This document shows positions 10,413 through 23,867 of a stretch of DNA of 64,000 nt, in pieces. The notes under the pieces were generated by a model that saw nothing but the letters and a program-made list of their open reading frames with translations, was not told the origin of the DNA and did not search any database. The stretch's first letter is position 1. Each line of letters opens with the position of its first letter. Origin of the DNA: Acridotheres tristis. Lineage: Eukaryota; Chordata; Aves; Passeriformes; Sturnidae. Both the position numbers and the translations under genes were made by a program. The stretch is from positions 93,516,347-93,580,346 of the forward strand of contig CM072887.1 of assembly GCA_037013685.1 (NCBI GenBank), written 5' to 3'.

Positions 10413-13400
10413 ATCACAGGGCTGAACACACTTCTTGGCATTTTGGATACTTTTCTCTCCCTGTTCGTAGTGAAAGAGGAAAATAAGATTCAGGGAGATT
10501 TTTGTGAGTCCCCAAGGTACTCTGCCCTCTGCTGAAATGCACTAGAAGTACCTGCTTGTTCCCACCATAAGCAAATTATGGATGTGATGAAAAACCATCA
10601 CTGTTGGCTTTCAAAGGGGAATTGGACAGGGTTCTCTCATGTAGACTTCTCCTGTTTTATATGAATCCATGATTAGTTCAAATGTAAGTTTGTATGAAAT
10701 TAATCCTATTTCAAGGATTAATAAACAGATTATTTCCATTAACTAGAAAATGCAGGAGAGGAAGTTTAGTTACACAAAAATGGAAAATTAGGTGTTGTAT
10801 GCTATTTTTTTCTTACTGTATCTTATTCATGTATTTTATAGTAAATTAATATGTTTCATACGTTTTTAGTACTCCACACAAATGTTAATTTCTTTGGAAT
10901 TTTGTTCAATGATCCAGGAAAGTACTTGGAAACATTTATTTATTTTTTTTACAAATATTCTCACAGAAGGACATTGCTAAATAAACAGTATCCATAAAAA
11001 CAGAAAATCCATTCAGTGGGAATAATTTTAGATTTTCAGAATTTGAGCAGTTTATAGTCAATAGTAATTTTTAAATTATTATTTAGTACTTCAGATGTTT
11101 ACTGTAACGCTAGTTAATGTGTCATTGGTATGTCTGGCTGGCAGTGATGAGCTTGTTCTTCATTAGGCTGATTGAGGTACAAGGATTGAACCTGAAAAAT
11201 GTTTGTCTTCATTGAGATACTGAGATTTTATTTTCATTTGTCCTTTAATCCATCATCCATTCTTCATTAGCTATTTTGGAATTGAAGTTCTCTGCGTGGT
11301 CTTCTGGAATTCAGTTCCAAATGGTGGAACATAGATTATGAATTTTATCCATATAGTATCAGAAAAAAATGGGATCAAATAGAAAAAAATATCAGAGAAT
11401 ACATAGATAGAATAGGCACATAATGCTAAACTACTCAACAAATATATCAAAACTAATAACATAATTAAAAACATAGGGCTAGAGTGATGGATTAATAAAA
11501 TAAAGTCATAAAAAATATAGAATATCATGTCAAATAGATGCTTTACAAGTAGGAAAAATATTTTTTTATTTACAAATTTTACTGTAGTAATCTCTTATAG
11601 TCATATTAATGAGTAGATTTTTTTTAATTTATGCTGCTATTAAAATCATTAATCTTCAAACAAATTAAGATATATATTTACAATGTGAAAATTGCAGTTT
11701 TATGTTCTGTTGGTTAAACCATATGTTAATATTTGAATATGCAATTCATTAATATTTGAGGCAATAACATTATGATATTTAGAGTAATTTAAAAGAAAGT
11801 TTTTATTTGATATACACAGAAGGTTTAAAAACTTTAGATTACTGCTAGAAATAGTCAACAATAGAGACCAAAGTTAAAGGAAATTTTGTTTAGCTAGATT
11901 TCCCAGATAGTTGCTACACTAACATGTATAGATACCCTTACAGACCTACATGTATTTCTGACCCGAGACTGTCTATTAATTTCAAATTACTCCTTGATTT
12001 TCTGCAGTTTTTCCTGTGGGAAGCTTTTTGGTATGAACGTACTTTTTCACCCAACAAAAAAGATGTTAAGAAGTAAAAATGAATAGTGTAATTCAAGTAC
12101 TACAAGTAAAAATGAGAGTTTGATCACTTAAATGAAGGAAAAAGTGAATATTTTTCTATGCAGACAAACTGTATGCTTCATTTCTTGGAGGTCTATCTTA
12201 ATGGTGCCAAGATGAAGCTTCACAGTACTTTTAGCAATGCTCTGCATGATTTACTTGAATAATTCATCCTTTGGACTGCAAATCTTCTTTTTTCTCAACA
12301 CAGAAGAAACATTCTCTTTATACTGGAAGGGCAATTATACCATAGCCAGAAGAACCAGTAACTAAGCTTTTCTCACATCCTCAACAGCATGGCTCTCCCA
12401 TTTTCTCAGTAATTTCCAGAGTTTGCCTTTAGATTGTTTAGATTGCTTTTGTTTGTTTAAATTGTTTAGATTATAGTAAACTATTTCTGTTTAGAGTTTA
12501 AGCCAAAACTTTTAGCATCTTTTACTTTTCTTACTTTAGCTAATTTTCGACACTGACCTGCATTGTCATTAGATATTCAAAAAGAAATTTAGAGGGTTTT
12601 ACATATCAATTTTTCTATGACTAATTCCTGTGTAAGAAGCTTTTACACATATTGTCTTCCCAATATGGTGCCATTATAATTTTCTTTAAATGGACAATTT
12701 GGGCCGTGGAGTAAGGGTATCTTGAGTGGCATAAGGTTTTGATGTGCTCTAGACTGAGTGTCTCCAGTTACAGAAAGATGTGTGAACAGAAACAGCATGG
12801 GTAGAATCCATCACCCAGAAATATTACTGAAAGGGAGCTTGCTGAAATGATCTCAGACTGACCCCTTGCTTTCTTTATTATTCGGAGATTTATATTTGGG
12901 ATCGCCAAAGTGAACATATAGATTTGGAATAATTTGTAGGTTACTTTCAAGTACAATGCATTTTTTACACACAGTTGCTCAAGAAACTGCATAATTTCTG
13001 TAAATTGGTTTTCATTGAAAATCTCTACACATGAAAAATTAATTTTCTGTTTAGTTAATGTGTTGTAATATATTTATAGAACTACAGATACACCAAAGAA
13101 AATATATGAATCTCTTGAAGATTTTACTTTCTTAACTTTATCTTGGTAGTAGTTCTCAGTGTTCCCATGTCATTGCCTCAGTCAGTTCTAAAATAATGTT
13201 TTAGTCATCTATTATGTGGACAGTAAATACCTTTTAATGCTGAATGTATATCTTCAGGACAGCTGCATGCATCAGACCTGAGGCAGGAACTGGGAGAAGG
13301 GAACAAACTCTTTTATTGAGCAGCATTTTTTAATGAGTTTAGTGTACTGTCATTAAGACTTACTGTGTACTTCAGAAAATTTGCTGCTGCTATGTTGATA

Positions 13401-14631
13401 GGCAGAAGTAAACATCAATAGCAAGAATGTTAATATGTGACATTTGCTGCACATAGTTTTCTTTTGGTTACCCTACAGAATTTTCCTGAACTACTTTAAT
13501 GGAGATTTAGTTACAGCAAAACAGAACTTAACATGACAGTGAGATAAATTATTAAAAAATGTTTTTCACCTAGTTTGAATGAAAACTATATAATTTCATT
13601 TCTCCAGGTGCTAATTTGCCATAAGTATTCTGTATCCCAGCACTGCATAAAAATAAAGCTACATAAAATCATCAAATTATAATATAACTTTAAAACTTTG
13701 TGGAATGTACAATTCATCCTTATTGTTTCCAGATGCTCTCAGAACTGTGATTATTTCCTCACTGAATGCATCTGGAAACATTTCTCAGGAAGAAACAAGT
13801 TGTAGGATACTTTTGGTCTCCAAAGTCTTTCACATGCAAATGATAAAACTCACATGCTTTAAAACATGATTTTGACATTTAAATTTGCATCCATTTGCAC
13901 CTTTACTGTGCTTTTGTAGGAGATAGCAAAATTTCAGAGAAAGATTTTTTAAAAATGCAGTAACATCAATATCTGTATAAAATGTACACCTCAAAATATT
14001 ACAGAACTTTTGTAATGTAATTGTGGAAATCAACTTTATTTCAAGCTCTAAATATGTTAAGAAAGTATTCACAATTAAGTAGCTCATATTTCAGCACTAC
14101 TGTTTACCCCCATCATTTTACAGGAACTTCATTCTCTGCATTAGAGAAGCAGAAAGTACCGTGGCATAATGAGCATTTCCAATGTACATAATCTTTGAGC
14201 ACAAAAGCAGAATTACTATAATTAAAATGGATGGAAGAATTCAGGTACCTCACAGTAAGGAGCTCTAGGAAGAATCAAAATCTTTTTTGAGCTATGGACA
14301 CAAAATGTAGCACTTAGGTAAAGCACAGCAGAGTGTGGCTGGGCAGCTGCAATTTTACAAAGTAATTACTAAGGGAACAAGGACTTAAAATATTTAAATT
14401 TTTTTTAAAGGTGTTTCTTTTAACCCTTTTAAATTTCTATTTATTCCATTGATAAATGTTGATTTATGAGAAATTATACCAAACACTTTAGTCATAAATA
14501 GAGGAGCACTTTCTTCCATCTCCTCCTCCACCTCCCTCCTGTACAAAACAGTACTGTAGAGGTAGGTTAAATACGTGAACAGAAAAGGGAGTAAGAACAA
14601 AATGGTGTAAGCTATCTGTGGGTAAATCAGT

Positions 14632-14657
14632 GGGAAGGGTGTGGGGGATGAGGGGGG
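14632..14657 (+). other. G-quadruplex-forming motif
   Basis: Four guanine runs of 3, 3, 5 and 6 are separated by loops of 2, 3 and 4 nt, satisfying the usual G3+N1-7 rule on the + (transcribed sense) strand. It stands out in an AT-rich intron. Confidence 0.85.
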
Positions 14658-15461
14658 TTGTCTTTGAAAGGGCTGGTTGGAAAAGAAAAAGCTGCTTTAT
14701 AGCTTCAGGAACAATATTGTATTATGTCCCTTGTTATTCTTGATGATCAGTATGAAGACTTATCCACTCCTGGTTCCTTTGATCCTTGTATGCTGTGTCC
14801 AAAGTAGTCTGTCTCTTCATTTTTAGTCACAGGAAATTTTTAGTATTGAATAAAATAATATGCTTTATGGTGATCTGTGCTGAATAAATATTAGCCTGTA
14901 CAGTAGCAAAATTAAAAGGGATCATGGATTATGGTCCTGAGACAGTATGCAGAAGTTTCAGGTATGGATTTTGCCTAAAAAAGATTTCTCTCTAATGTGT
15001 GCAAAATACTGCAGATGATGTAATGGTTTATGATGATATTAGCACATTTATGTCTGCAGAATTGGGGAAACAAAAGCATTAAGGACTAACACAGAGGGGT
15101 ACTACTACTATGAAATAGTGCTGAACTTTATCCATAGGTATTCCTATTATGCTTTTATGTTCATCTACATGCTGTAAGGAGTTTAGTAAAGGAGAAATGT
15201 TTCTGTATTCTAGGTGCCCCAGTTCTGAAAGGATGAACATATGAGTGATTATAAATAAATTCTATGGCTGATTTAAACTGCATTGAACTGATCATTCCAT
15301 GGGTCTTCTAGCTTGTACTTCAGCAGTTAATGTGTAGGCATCAAGAATCCTTCTTGGTGCTTCCTATCTTTAATCCTATATTAACTCTAGATTAGGCTAG
15401 AAGGCATAGATCAAAGAGATCATTGTGGAAAAGTTGGTTGTGAGAAAAGGAAGAAATGTCC

Positions 15462-15477
15462 AAATTGTTAACAATTT
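15462..15477. repeat. Perfect 16-bp palindrome
   Basis: The sequence AAATTGTTAACAATTT equals its own reverse complement. It contains GTTAAC at its centre. It could be by chance in AT-rich DNA. Confidence 0.85.
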
Positions 15478-16386
15478 CTAAATCAGAGAATGCAGCATAT
15501 GACCTGATGGGTTTAAAAACTTCAAAACCTTCTGGTTTTGTTTTTCCATTTGGTTAAGACAGCCTTCATTAAATATTGCCCATCCTTCAGCTGAAGTTAC
15601 TTCATCATCATTTTATACCATTGCCATTAAATGATGGCAGGGGTTTTTGGCTGATCTCTCTCCTCAGAAACTTCAGGTCAGATAAAATCTAAGAGCTGTG
15701 CAGGTATATTACAGATAGAAGCAAACAACAAAGAAAATTGGAATGTACTGGCTACATGAAAACCTGCATTTAGTCTCTTTAGTTCAATCTGTGCTCATTC
15801 GAGTTTGTATAAACTCAACCACTTAACTATCATCTAGAAAGATTTACAGATATAGTTGAAGATTATGAACATGCAGGGTTAGGCTGTTCCAATTTCTTCG
15901 CTTGAAAAGGACTGCATTTGCTACAGAAATGTTTGCAATTCTATGGATACTGATTCCACTTTACCATATGGGTTTCCAATCACATGTAGTCAGATGTGTA
16001 TATCTGTCTGTTGTGAGATTTTGATACCTGAGACAATTCTTTCTTTTTCCAAGTAATGCATACAGTAGCTTAACAATAAAACATACTATTTGTTCTTTAA
16101 TTTTGGGTTCTGGGCTTTGAACCCTTTTTATTTATAGCATACTGATCACAATTAAGACTGACCTGCATTTCCAGAAAGTCCCCATAATGCTCCTATACTC
16201 TTGGGATTTTTTGAAAATGGCAAAGTTACTTTCTCAGGAATGGGTCTTCATGCTTCAGTAATAGTTATCCTTAAGCAAACTTATTTAAACTTTAATTGCT
16301 TCAGGGAACAACTGAGTTGACTCAAAATTTCTTTTCCAATGCACAGTATGTAACAGCATCTTTCATATTCCAGACAGTTGTGCAAG

Positions 16387-16429
16387 CATTGTTTACACAA
16401 TGATAATTACACGCTAGAGTGTGTAATTA
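16387..16429. repeat. Two adjacent hairpins
   Basis: A 6-bp stem (CATTGT/ACAATG with loop ttac, 16387-16402) is followed directly by a 9-bp stem (TAATTACAC/GTGTAATTA with an 8-nt loop, 16404-16429). Confidence 0.75.
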
Positions 16430-18861
16430 AATAGAAAACATAATCGAATCAATAATGAAAAAAATTAAATAATTTCTTTTTTGTTAATAATGCCTGGTAT
16501 TTAGATCATACAGAAGCAGCATTATTTGTTTAAATTGATACTGAAGTTATCTGTAAAAATGTCTCTTACTGTAATCATAAGCAGAAATTAGAGAAAAGTG
16601 AGAATTGAGTAAACTAAGAGAAGTTGCAGTTTAGTTTAAATCTGTGAAAGTTTTCAAAGGCTGCATTGACTGTCATTTTTTCTAGCATTGTATAAATTGT
16701 TCAGACACAAAGGACTGTTTTGTATTAGCCAGCTAAGCATTTAGAAAGATATTATTGCTCATTGAATAGTGCAATGCTAAGGAAGGAAAGACTCAAAAGT
16801 ATTTATTTGAAACCGCTCCATATTTTACAATTGAAAAGAGAAAAGTATCAAGAAATCATTGTTTCTTGAACTAACTTAATTCTGCTTCATGGTCTTCCAA
16901 TATGAATTGCAATCCAATTTTAATTTTAAAAACTATTTTTAAAGCCATTTTGTGTCTACTGTCATTTTAAATTCTACTTGTACTGTGGGGTGTCTGTTTA
17001 TCACCATCTTCCTTGACTACTCACAGACATATAAGCACAATTCCAGATTTTTTAGTCCTGCCTGTATGCTTTGTGCTGCAACTGCCAAGTTTCCTAAAAT
17101 GCCTCCAAGTATACTTTTGCCTAGGAAGCATTTTAAGTGTTAAATACTATTGTTCTGTCTGAAGATTGAAGATTTTTAAAAATATTTTGTTATCTAGATT
17201 TCATTGGGGTTTTTTTGAGTTTTTTACTATTATGTGTTATGGTCTAATTCTTCCTATATTTTATTACATCTCGATTGTTTGGCTGCTCTGTTGCAGGCTT
17301 GTACATAATCTTCCACCCAGATACCTTTTAGGTCCAAGACTTGCACTTCATGTGAATTTCAAGTGTTTTATTTGTGAAATTCTTGTGCCTCATGCTCAGG
17401 CATTTATCGGGTGATTCACATCCTTCTATTTCAGAATTTTTGGTTCAGACTTTTAGTCTGAGTTAAATACTTAAATGTTCTTCAATACATGCAGGATAAA
17501 ATTAATTTCATCTAACTTCATATGCTTAAAGTGTAAGGATATCATCTAGATTCTCTGTATTTAGAGATCCATATCTGTGGATGAGGATTTCTTTGTATCC
17601 TCAAAGATCTTTACTGATTTCTAGAAAAGATATTAGCAAATACTTTAGAGTTGAATCTTTTAAATGGCCACGGTGAAATGATTTGACTTCTGCACTCAGA
17701 ATAGATATTGGCTAAAGGGGCATATGGGTGAATTAATTCATCAAAAACATTCTCCTTTTCGATTTTAATTGCTGTTCTTAATAAGACAGAACCTTTTTCA
17801 AACAGCCAAAACCTTGTCTAAATCTCTGAGCAATGTGAATATCATTTTTCAGGTATGTTTGAAGATTTAGAACAATCACAGTAAACACAAGGAAACAGAA
17901 TTTAAAAAGAATGCACGGCAGCTAAGCGTTGTGCCATTTGCTTGTCTGCATAGAGTTATTTAGAACGTCCCTAAATTGGGTATTGATAGTAAAAATGAGA
18001 TGACAAAGGTCATTAGTTTTCTTAAAATATGAGTAATATTTTTCTCTGCAAACTCTACTGTAGTTAGTTTAGACATAGAATCTCCTACTTATATTTTTAA
18101 CATTGTTTCTGTTTTGTTCTTGAGAAATGCATGTGAGAAAGAGAAGTGTAATAAACCCTGGATTGGTAAATGTTCTTAGAGATACTCAAAACCTGCAAAC
18201 TAGAGCCAGCATGAAAAGCAAGCATTTCAGCTGAAGCCCTTTTTTCCTTTATACATATGCACACAAGTGCATAAACACATACATACACACAGAGTTAGCT
18301 GCACTAAACGCATTTAATCAACCTTTAAAAAACAACAAAACCCACTCACTTCTGCAATTCTCATTTTATATTATTACAACAACAGCCTAACAGTGAATGT
18401 TGCCCCAAAGATACTTGATTTGTCTTTTTTGGACTTAGTGGACTTTTGCAAAAGCCTCAGCATCCCAGAGCAGTGCATTATTTAGTGACATTCTGACTGT
18501 TAAGATCTTCTTGTGATCACTGAAATTGATTTAGTTTTGTTAGTATGTGTTCAACACTTTGACCTCTTCAGGCACTACCTGAAGGATCTAAGCAGCTTCA
18601 GGAGAATATGATACACTGTGAATATCTTTCAAGGTACTACCAATGCTTGGAAATTTTAAACCAAATCATTAATATTAGAGTTATTTCCTTTTCAAAACAT
18701 AACTTGAAATAAAAATGAAGTGAATAGTCTGCAACAGTGTCTAGTCTACCGTTTTGTTTTGTTCCAACAGTTTTTGGATTTATCTTTGTAAAATTTGATA
18801 GATGTCTTCCAAAAGTACATTAGATAATATGTGTCATGCTGTCTCCTCTCATTGCTTGAAT

Positions 18862-18883
18862 AAATGTTTGTGTGCAAACATTT
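18862..18883. repeat. Hairpin, 9-bp stem and 4-nt loop
   Basis: Arms AAATGTTTG and CAAACATTT flank TGTG. In RNA this gives a compact stem-loop. No other sign of a structured RNA was seen around it. Confidence 0.8.
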
Positions 18884-20876
18884 TTTGCTTAATTAAGAGA
18901 AAACAATTGTTGTTCTTTGTTTGCAGAAGATTAATTTCTATTAAAAATTAAAATGATTTCTTGTTATTCCGAAGTTAAAATTAAAGTACTTGACTTTTTT
19001 TTCTTATTTGAAAAGGCAGTTGTGAATAAGAATGTGAGTTCTCAGTATTAATTTTATTTGGTTTATATTTCTTCCCATTAGATATATCAGGACAATATTA
19101 TGGCTACATTGTAAATTTGTTGGTTTTGAATTTTTTTATTAATTTTGCAAGACTATTTTTTCTATACTGATTATAAACTAAAGTTGGCATTTTTAATAGA
19201 TTTATCATGCAATGAAAAGTAAAATGGTACTACAAGTACGGCCACACTTGGTAACAGGATCTTGTATTTTTTTCTGGCTGTGACTTCTCCCTGCCCTGAT
19301 ACTTTCTGACATTTTAATTTGGAAGGGAATATATAGGGTGTCCTATCTTTGTAACAGTAGAGTGAGACTAGCAAAGCTACCATTCATCCTCAGTGTTTAT
19401 TGAGTAATAAATAATGTCTAAACTAGGAAATAGGAGATTTCCTGCAGGAAATAAGGGGCAGGGGATTTCAGCACCTTAGAATTTAAGACACATTGGTCTG
19501 CTTTGCAGCCCAAACATGCTTTTGTATAACCTTAAAGAAGCCTGCAAAGTTTGCTACACTATCATTCTTGATTACTCCTGTTGTGATCATCTTCAAATAT
19601 TTTAGTCAGAAATCAGTGATCATATAATTTTTCTCCATGGTGTTTTTCTCACAATGAGACCTCAGGTTCTGTTACAGTCAGCTGTCAACAAACGCACAAA
19701 ACTCAGATTTCTGGGATTGAATAGGTAGCACTGGCTGTTGTATTTTCATAGTAAATAATTTAAAAGCAGGTTGAACTGCAGGGGAGATGGGATGGAAGAA
19801 AAAATGAAAGAAAGTTCTTAGTTTCTATCAGACATAAGCTTGATGGTTTCATATAAGCGAATACATCAATCTCTAGTGTAAGCATTATTTTAGATACACA
19901 AGTGGAAAACAAAATGCTTGAGGTAATTCTGTGTCTCATGATGTTGGCCAGTGTGGCATGTGCTAAAACAGTGGTTTGGAACAGCACAACCACCAACTTC
20001 CTTCCAGTATATTAAAGCATCAAATGCTTCTGTATAAGTCAGTTTGCTGCAGTTAGTTACTTTTCTGCTTGATGGATGAATTATCTGGTTGTGTGCAGAT
20101 TAGAGGCCACAAGCTGTAGCATCCATTTCTGACAAACTGGATCAGGAATGTGCAGACTCTGTGTGTACAGGCCACATGCAAACCAAATACAATACCTGTT
20201 TCCTGAGTCATAGGTATGAAACTGGGGAATACCTCTGTGCTGTAGTAGGAACTGAATTCCATCAGAGATATTATTTGTAGTTCTGCATTTAAAAAAACTT
20301 TATGTGGTAGTATGCTATTCCTCAAAGTGAATTCTGATGGTTTAAAACATGTCTGTACATGTGTGTGTGTATGTTCCCTTTTGGTTAACAAATGCATATA
20401 GACAATAAAGACACAGAAATCGAGACTATATTTGAAACAGAAAAGTGTGCTTAATTTGTTACCAGAATCAATTAAACCAGATACTTAAGATCAAGATGTA
20501 TGTGATGTGTTAATATATTTCCATGTGTCATTCTGTTTGTATACAGACAAAATTAATGTATTTTATCTACATAAGCACATATTTCCCTTCTACCCTAAGT
20601 CAGTTTTTTAAAATCAGTTAGTGGAAGTTGTGTTCAGCTAGTATGTAACATCAGGTTGCCCAGCAAATTATTTATTCAGGTTGTTCCACTGGTCTTGCCT
20701 ACTCTTTTCTGTTGTTGGTGTGCCTTGATCCTCAAGCTATTCTACATTCTAAGTCAGAAATGCTTACACTGAGTTTATTATAGATCAACAGGAATGTTAT
20801 TTTCATTGTAAGTAATGTGCTTTCCATGAGTGATGGTTCTTTGGTTTAAAGTAGTTATTATTTGTCACACTGACAG

Positions 20877-20964
20877 GTACACCTACTGCGAAATGCTGGC
20901 GATGAAGTTACCATCACAGTTCAATACCTCAGGGAAGCTCCATCATTTTTAAAGCTCCCATTAG
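20877..20964 (+). CDS. SNTG1: SNTG1 exon C (end of PDZ domain)
   Basis: This 88-nt exon encodes VHLLRNAGDEVTITVQYL followed by REAPSFLKLPL and the first base of a glycine codon. VHLLRNAG finishes PDZ helix alpha-B and EVTITVQYL is the last PDZ strand. REAPSFLKLPL is the short basic-hydrophobic linker seen in gamma-syntrophins. The acceptor ends cacactgacag with only a modest pyrimidine tract, and the donor is TTAG|gtaaga. It begins in phase 0 and ends in phase 1, so it must pair with exon D. Skipping C and D together (180 nt) would be in frame, while skipping either alone would shift the frame. Confidence 0.95.
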
Positions 20965-21765
20965 GTAAGAGGAAATTACTGAAAAGGAGTAATTTGTTTT
21001 CCTCTTTGCAGTATTCTTGTAATAAGCTGACAGTGACAGAAGTAGAAATTCAATCCTTAAGTGCTTTACAGGAAGAAATCGAAAATTGTCTGTCTACTGT
21101 TTAACATATAAGAATTAAATGCATACTGCCTTGCTGCTTATGTATAATTTATTCAAAATAAAACTGAAAAGAATCATTAAAATGCAGTCATGGGTGATAG
21201 CTGAAAGTTTTTCAATAGAAGCTTTGCCTGAATACAATAAAATAGTGTTTGCAAACATTTGAATCATGCATTTACACTGAAAGGTACTTTGAGGACACTT
21301 ACCAAACAAATTGATAACATTAATTATGTATATTTCATAAATTACTTTGCTATTTTGATTGGTTTTGTCAGCAGAATTATGTTGAGATAATAACTGTTTA
21401 ACATTAGCAATACTAAAAAGTGTATGAACAATACAGATCAGGGAAATTTGAGGCTCTTTGAGTTAGCAGATATATTCAAGTTGCACTGTTGTGATCAGTG
21501 TTGCAAGTAGACAAGTGTTCATAATAAATAATTTTATTTAATCAGATTAAATAATTTTGCACCAGTTTATTTTAACAGATTATTTTCTTTCCAAAACAAA
21601 CAAAAAGTTTTGAAAAGTGTCTCCTGATTGATTGATTTAGATTTTATTTATTTAAGTTGGGCTCAACCATGTACTTGTTTTTTCTTAATTTCAACAGATT
21701 CATACGTGCCATAGTTTAGATGCATTAATTAAAGAAGTGTCAATCATTTAATCTAGATCTTTATA

Positions 21766-21789
21766 CCTGTCAAAAACCAACTTGACAGG
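21766..21789. repeat. Inverted repeat, 8-bp arms
   Basis: Arms CCTGTCAA and TTGACAGG are separated by 8 nt. It is a short intronic stem-loop of unknown meaning. Confidence 0.8.
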
Positions 21790-22125
21790 CCTCTACTAAG
21801 CTGAACTATACATTTCATGCTAAAACCTTTCTTTCAGTGCTTACTGCCTATCATTTTCATTGGAAAATACATGGTCAGTGTTTCTTATAATGAATCTTCA
21901 AGTTTGGTCTTCCTACTTTTCCTGCTAGATCATCAGACAACTCTAAAAATTATGTTGACAGTGCCTTGGATAACTGTGTCCAAATCCAACATGATTTTGG
22001 CAAGCTGGCAGCACTACACCAGTAGTGTCTGTGTTGTTGCAAATATTCATTTGTGACTATGACAGTCCTATTAGAACTTGTATCCCATCTTGTGGACTGA
22101 TATCACATACTTGAACTGCATTGCC

Positions 22126-22614
22126 TGTCATTGGTTAACTTTAGCTAAGAGCCAAACTACCACTCAGGCACTCTCTCACTCCCTGTTCTCAAACAGAACA
22201 TGGTGGGAAAATAGAACAAAAAAGCTCTGAGGTCAAAAGAGATCAGATATTAATTACCATCATGGCGAAATCAGAGGCAACATGGGGAAACTTAGAAAAA
22301 TGCATTGCCTATTAAACTAGATTCAGGCAATGAGAAACAAAGACAGATAAGTTGTCCATCACCTTCTTCACTGACATTGAAGTTAATTTGATTTTTGTGT
22401 CACTCTTTGCCTTACTATTGTCTCTGTTCCTCTTCATTTTACCCTTTGTTAAATAGCTTCCCAGAAGTGCTACCAGCTCAGCTGCACGGCTCAGTAATGT
22501 GGGATCTGTCTGGAACTGTCTGTGTCTGGCACAGGGCAGCCCCAAACATTTCCCACTTCTGGAGACATCCCACCCTGCAAATGCTTGCCACTAAGACCTA
22601 GTGCACACTCTACA
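22126..22614 (-). mobile_element. Antisense LTR of a second avian LTR family (ends approximate)
   Basis: Read on the minus strand this resembles an avian LTR. On the plus strand it begins tgtcattggttaactttagc with ctctctcactccctgttctc. Later it carries ttaaatagcttcccagaagt with gctaccagctcagctgcacg and ctgtgtctggcacagggcag, in the order I recognise from a common bird LTR. The right end near ctaca at 22614 is uncertain, and no target duplication was resolved with confidence. Internal retroviral sequence was not recognised beside it. Confidence 0.6.
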
Positions 22615-23331
22615 CTGACACATTCACCAATAGTTCTCATAGGTGCAGGAATGCTAGTGCCCTCTCTGTACATCATAGGGGACATGCCTTTCTCACCAGG
22701 AGATACTGCAGCATTCCCATCTGGGAGGCTGAGATCATGGCACTGCTTCCATAAAGTGCTGCTTTGGAAAGAGAAAGCAGTGATCATCAGGGAGGCCATC
22801 TCCCCTCTCAATGTGACCAGCTATCAGTATTTGGGGTCTGCCCCTGATTACTGTTGTTGAAAGAAAACCTTTTCTGGAAAAGGGAAGACAGTGCCATTTT
22901 AGACAAGCTACCAGGCTATCAAGCAGTGCTTCTGAAATGAGACATCTTGTGTACAAACTGCTTATTTTGAGCAGCATATCAGACTTGCTTCCTTTGTGCA
23001 GATCATGAGGAAATTTTTGGCAAGCATTATACTACCCTGCCCAGTCCCATGCATGATCCCAGCCTTATACCACATGCTCAAAAAAAAGAACTTGCTAGGT
23101 ATGATCAAACATGTAAGGAAGTTAAGAAATGACCCTTCTCCTGAACTGAAACTGGACCTCCACAAGAGCCTCTCTAGAATGTTCTCTGTAGCCATTCAAT
23201 TGAGGCTGAAACCGCGGTCTGTGAGTGGAACAATCTTTAGTAAATGGCTTGCTGTAAATATTCATTCTTGTGGTGAGAAAATAAGGTGGATAAAATTATG
23301 GAAAATAGTTCTGATTTACGACAATAAATAA
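22615..23331. other. Unassigned GC-richer block beside the antisense LTR
   Basis: Composition differs visibly from the surrounding intron, with stretches such as ccttctcctgaactgaaact and gaggctgaaaccgcggtctg. A + strand open frame of 111 codons lies at 22996-23331. Its translation (KFLASIILPCPVPCMIPALY and onward) matched no family I recognise, and there is no polypurine tract or internal retroviral motif next to the LTR. It could be a decayed retroviral or other repeat, or a retroposed fragment. Confidence 0.4.
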
Positions 23332-23852
23332 ATTGGAGTTACAGAGAATAGCACCCTGTTTCAAGAAGAGCTTTTCGCAAGTCCATGTGCAAAAGGGAAT
23401 TCCAGTCATGAAGCATCAATGGCACATTTTAAAAGCTAAGTAGCAATTCCATTATGCAATAATGAAATTTCCGAATCACACTGCAGGCAGGATTTAAGTG
23501 CATACATGCGTAATTCTGAAGTGTTTTGGCCTCTCCTGGCATCCCAGAAGACTCAGGCACTTGGTCCCCTACCTTCCAGCATTTGGTCAGACCAGCTGCT
23601 GTGCTGGCAGTTTTAGTGCTGTGATATGTTCTCTTTAACTGCAATTATACTGTCTCTTCCCATTAACCCATAGCATCACTGTGAGCACATCCTCAGGAGT
23701 AGCATCTGCCTCCACTGCTTCCTTCTCATACATCTCTCTTCCCTGCTCTGTCTCATGTCATGGCAAAAGCACAGGATGTCATAACTTGGAAATATCTACC
23801 TACAGTTCTCACGACATTTTTCTATCTGTTTCACTCCTTCATTATTGCCAAC

Positions 23853-23867
23853 AAAAAAAAAAAAAAA
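23853..23867 (+). repeat. A15 homopolymer
   Basis: Fifteen adenines, followed by caaacag. A poly(A) remnant of a retroposed transcript is possible, but no parent gene was recognised upstream. Confidence 0.8.

Larger units (their letters stand above)
6581..20876 (+). other. SNTG1: SNTG1 14.3-kb intron between exons B and C
   Basis: The largest intron in the window. It carries a solo LTR (8258-8772), an antisense CR1 (9971-10412), a G-quadruplex motif (14632-14657), a perfect 16-bp palindrome (15462-15477), a pair of hairpins (16387-16429) and one more hairpin (18862-18883). A 9130-9340 stretch and a 9724-9920 stretch look somewhat different in composition, but I could not assign them. The remainder is AT-rich with no recognised gene or RNA. 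Confidence 0.8.

Noticed and set aside
18240..18292. CA-rich stretch as a microsatellite
   Set aside because: Units are too interrupted (acacaagtgcataaacacat) to call a simple repeat.
22491..22860. Open frames of 106 and 112 codons on opposite strands
   Set aside because: They overlap each other and partly lie within an LTR; this fits low stop density in GC-richer sequence.
23340..23867. Possible processed retrogene ending in A15
   Set aside because: No parental coding sequence was recognised upstream of the A run and no flanking duplication was seen.
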